64,000 bases of DNA from Micromonospora musae. GTDB taxonomy: Bacteria > Actinomycetota > Actinomycetes > Mycobacteriales > Micromonosporaceae. The DNA lies in the NCBI RefSeq assembly GCF_003626635.1, contig NZ_RAZT01000001.1:186001-250000 (forward strand), given 5' to 3'. The notes under the pieces were generated by a model. It was not told the DNA's origin, ran no database searches, and was given only the letters and a program-made list of their open reading frames with translations. Made by a program: the position numbers and the translations under genes. Each line of letters opens with the position of its first letter. Position 1 is the stretch's first letter. Shown here piece by piece: positions 62,723 to 64,000 of the stretch.

Positions 62723-63469
62723 TCAGTGGTCCCCGCGTACCGCGACGGCGCCGTAGAAGGCGTCGGGAACCGACGCCGGCGTGCCCTCGGGCCGCCAGTC
62801 GCTGACCGCGACGACGCCGTCCTCGGTGGGCGTCCAGCGGCCGAGCAACGCGGGGAAGTCGGCGGGCGGACGCATCCGGAACGCCGGGCCCATCATCGCC
62901 AGCGCCTCGGGGTGGCCGGCCAGCTCCTCGCTGTCGAAGTCGACGGCGAGGCAGCTGCCCGGTGCCGCCGCCGCGTAGAGCTCGTCGAGCGTCCGGGCCA
63001 ACGTCTCGTCGTCGAGGAACGCGGCGAGGCCGAGGAACACCACCCCCACCGGTCTCCTACCCCACCCCGGCACGAACCGGTGCAGCTGGGCCGGATCGAT
63101 CGTGCCGATGTCGGTGGCGTCGCCGTACCCGTAGCCGGCCCGGTCGCTGCCGGCGAGGATGCGCTGCCCCAACCGGATGGTGACCGGGTCGACGTCGGTG
63201 TAGAGGACCGTCGCCTCCGCCGCCACCTCGTGCACGTTGCCCATGGTCGGCACCCCGGCCCCGAAGACCAGGAAGCCGTCCACGCCGCGCGCGGCGATCG
63301 CCCGCACGGACCGGCCGAGGAAGGCCCGCAGCTCGCGGAAGATCTGCGCGCACGGCCCGTACGCCTGCTCGAAGGCGCCGGCCGCGGCCACGTCGACCGG
63401 GAAGTGGTGGTCCCCGCCGAGCCAGAAGTCGATCATGCGCCCGGTGCTCGGCTGATCGGGTTCAACCAT
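62723..63469 (-). CDS. SAM-dependent methyltransferase, DUF574 family
   Basis: The 248-residue protein starts QPSTGRMIDFWLGGDHHFPVD, a hallmark of the DUF574 (Methyltransf_19) group, which is abundant in actinomycetes. It continues with FLVFGAGVPTMGNVHEVAAE, VLYTDVDPVTIRLGQRIL and VVFLGLAAFLDDE. Substrates are mostly unknown. GGGAGGGA lies before the ATG at 63469. Confidence 0.87.
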   Translation of the reverse strand: MVEPDQPSTGRMIDFWLGGDHHFPVDVAAAGAFEQAYGPCAQIFRELRAFLGRSVRAIAARGVDGFLVFGAGVPTMGNVHEVAAEATVLYTDVDPVTIRLGQRILAGSDRAGYGYGDATDIGTIDPAQLHRFVPGWGRRPVGVVFLGLAAFLDDETLARTLDELYAAAAPGSCLAVDFDSEELAGHPEALAMMGPAFRMRPPADFPALLGRWTPTEDGVVAVSDWRPEGTPASVPDAFYGAVAVRGDH

Positions 63470-63583
63470 CGATGACGCTCCCTCCCGCGGTCGTCGCCAG
63501 CGTACCGATCGGGCGTCCTGCGCGGTATCGCTCCGCCACCACCACGCCGGCCGGAATACTGACCGGCAGGGGGCGGGAGGTGC

Positions 63584-64000
63584 ATGGTGAACTCGTCGGA
63601 CGGCGCGGCGGTCGTCGTCGGCGTGGACGGTTCCGAGCCGGCGCTGCACGCCGTGCGCCTCGCCGCCGCCGAGGCCGCCCGCCGGCAACGACCGCTGCGG
63701 GTGGTCCACGGGTTCATCTGGCCCCTGCTGCACGTACCACTCAACGCGCCGGCCGGCGCCCCACCCGGCGGCGGACTGCGCGACCAGGCGAAGCAGATCG
63801 TCGCGGCGGCGGTCGCCGAGGCCGAGACGACCGCACCGGACGTCCGCGTCTCCGGCGAGATCATCGACGGCGAGGCCGCCGCGGTGCTGCTCGGTGAGAC
63901 GACCACCGCCGCGATGATCGTCCTCGGCGACCGCGGGCTCGGCGGGTTCTCCGCCCTGGTGGTGGGCTCGGTGGCGATCCAGGTCGCCTCGTACGCCGAC
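63584..64000 (+). CDS. Universal stress protein, truncated at window end
   Basis: The visible 139 residues form a USP domain with VVVGVDGSEPALHAVRLAA at the start and the ATP-binding VLGDRGLGGFSALVVGSV near the end. The gene runs off the right edge; many actinobacterial members have a second USP domain. The ATG at 63584 follows GGGAGG with three bases between; GTG at 63587 has better spacing. It is divergent from the methyltransferase gene. Confidence 0.88.
   Translation, partial: MVNSSDGAAVVVGVDGSEPALHAVRLAAAEAARRQRPLRVVHGFIWPLLHVPLNAPAGAPPGGGLRDQAKQIVAAAVAEAETTAPDVRVSGEIIDGEAAAVLLGETTTAAMIVLGDRGLGGFSALVVGSVAIQVASYAD

Overview
The window is a very GC-rich chromosomal segment from an actinomycete, most likely a member of Micromonosporaceae (Micromonospora-like). 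This placement is inferred, not searched. It rests on three things: the extreme G/C third-position bias; the frequent GTG starts, several apparently leaderless with a TANNNT -10 box 6-8 nt upstream; and a conserved actinobacterial block at 54.4-60.6 kb. That block runs pgsA-like, DUF881, DUF1290, DUF881, gcvH, garA-like FHA, ftsR-like MerR, DUF151 nuclease, MerR, with gcvP a few genes further on. The same order is known around Rv1822-Rv1832 of Mycobacterium tuberculosis.

Layout. 0-8 kb: a truncated ArsB/NhaD-type permease, a NarL-type two-component pair, a beta-propeller membrane protein, an AidB-like acyl-CoA dehydrogenase and LtrA. 8-13.3 kb: thymidine kinase, an MFS permease, a glycerophosphodiester phosphodiesterase, a helix-turn-helix/DUF4180 pair and a PlsC acyltransferase. 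13.4-16 kb: the cytochrome bd oxidase genes cydAB, preceded by tandem palindromes resembling BlaI operators and followed by a strong terminator. A 166-bp self-complementary element lies just beyond. 16-25 kb: nitronate monooxygenase, an orphan molybdenum hydroxylase subunit with the scar of its lost FAD subunit upstream, two patatin-like proteins, an SDR, and an OFA-type MFS transporter with a 41-residue companion. 25-35 kb is more accessory: a methyltransferase, secreted GH20 hexosaminidase, two tandem HAF-repeat secreted proteins, an ECF41 sigma factor with its likely target operon (cupin lipoprotein plus CMD/AhpD-like protein) and a matching TGTCACA-N16-CGTC promoter, a quinone-oxidoreductase-like enzyme and a secreted M1 peptidase.

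35.5-37.2 kb holds what looks like the chromosome dimer-resolution site dif. It is followed by a small P-loop ATPase gene, a second dif-like 10-6-10 inverted repeat and a complete tyrosine recombinase gene starting inside that repeat. If right, the window spans the replication terminus of a circular chromosome. Strand composition flips from C-rich to G-rich on the + strand within the recombinase gene, about 1 kb from dif. 37-46.5 kb: fasciclin and M14 carboxypeptidase secreted proteins, an exonuclease/phosphatase family protein, a TauE exporter, a GNAT, peptide deformylase, a TetR regulator, prolyl aminopeptidase and a PabB/TrpE-type enzyme.

46.5-64 kb: a DUF5999 protein, gcvP under a glycine riboswitch, a sirtuin, a DivIVA-like protein, a flavohemoprotein/truncated haemoglobin operon, the conserved Rv1822-1832-like block, a MarR regulator, a SpoIIE-type phosphatase, a DUF574 methyltransferase and a truncated universal stress protein. 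The glycine cleavage genes gcvP and gcvH lie in the same neighbourhood but in separate transcription units. The GarA-like protein beside gcvH links this block to control of 2-oxoglutarate and glutamate metabolism. No rRNA, tRNA, CRISPR array, transposase gene or natural-product megasynthase was seen.
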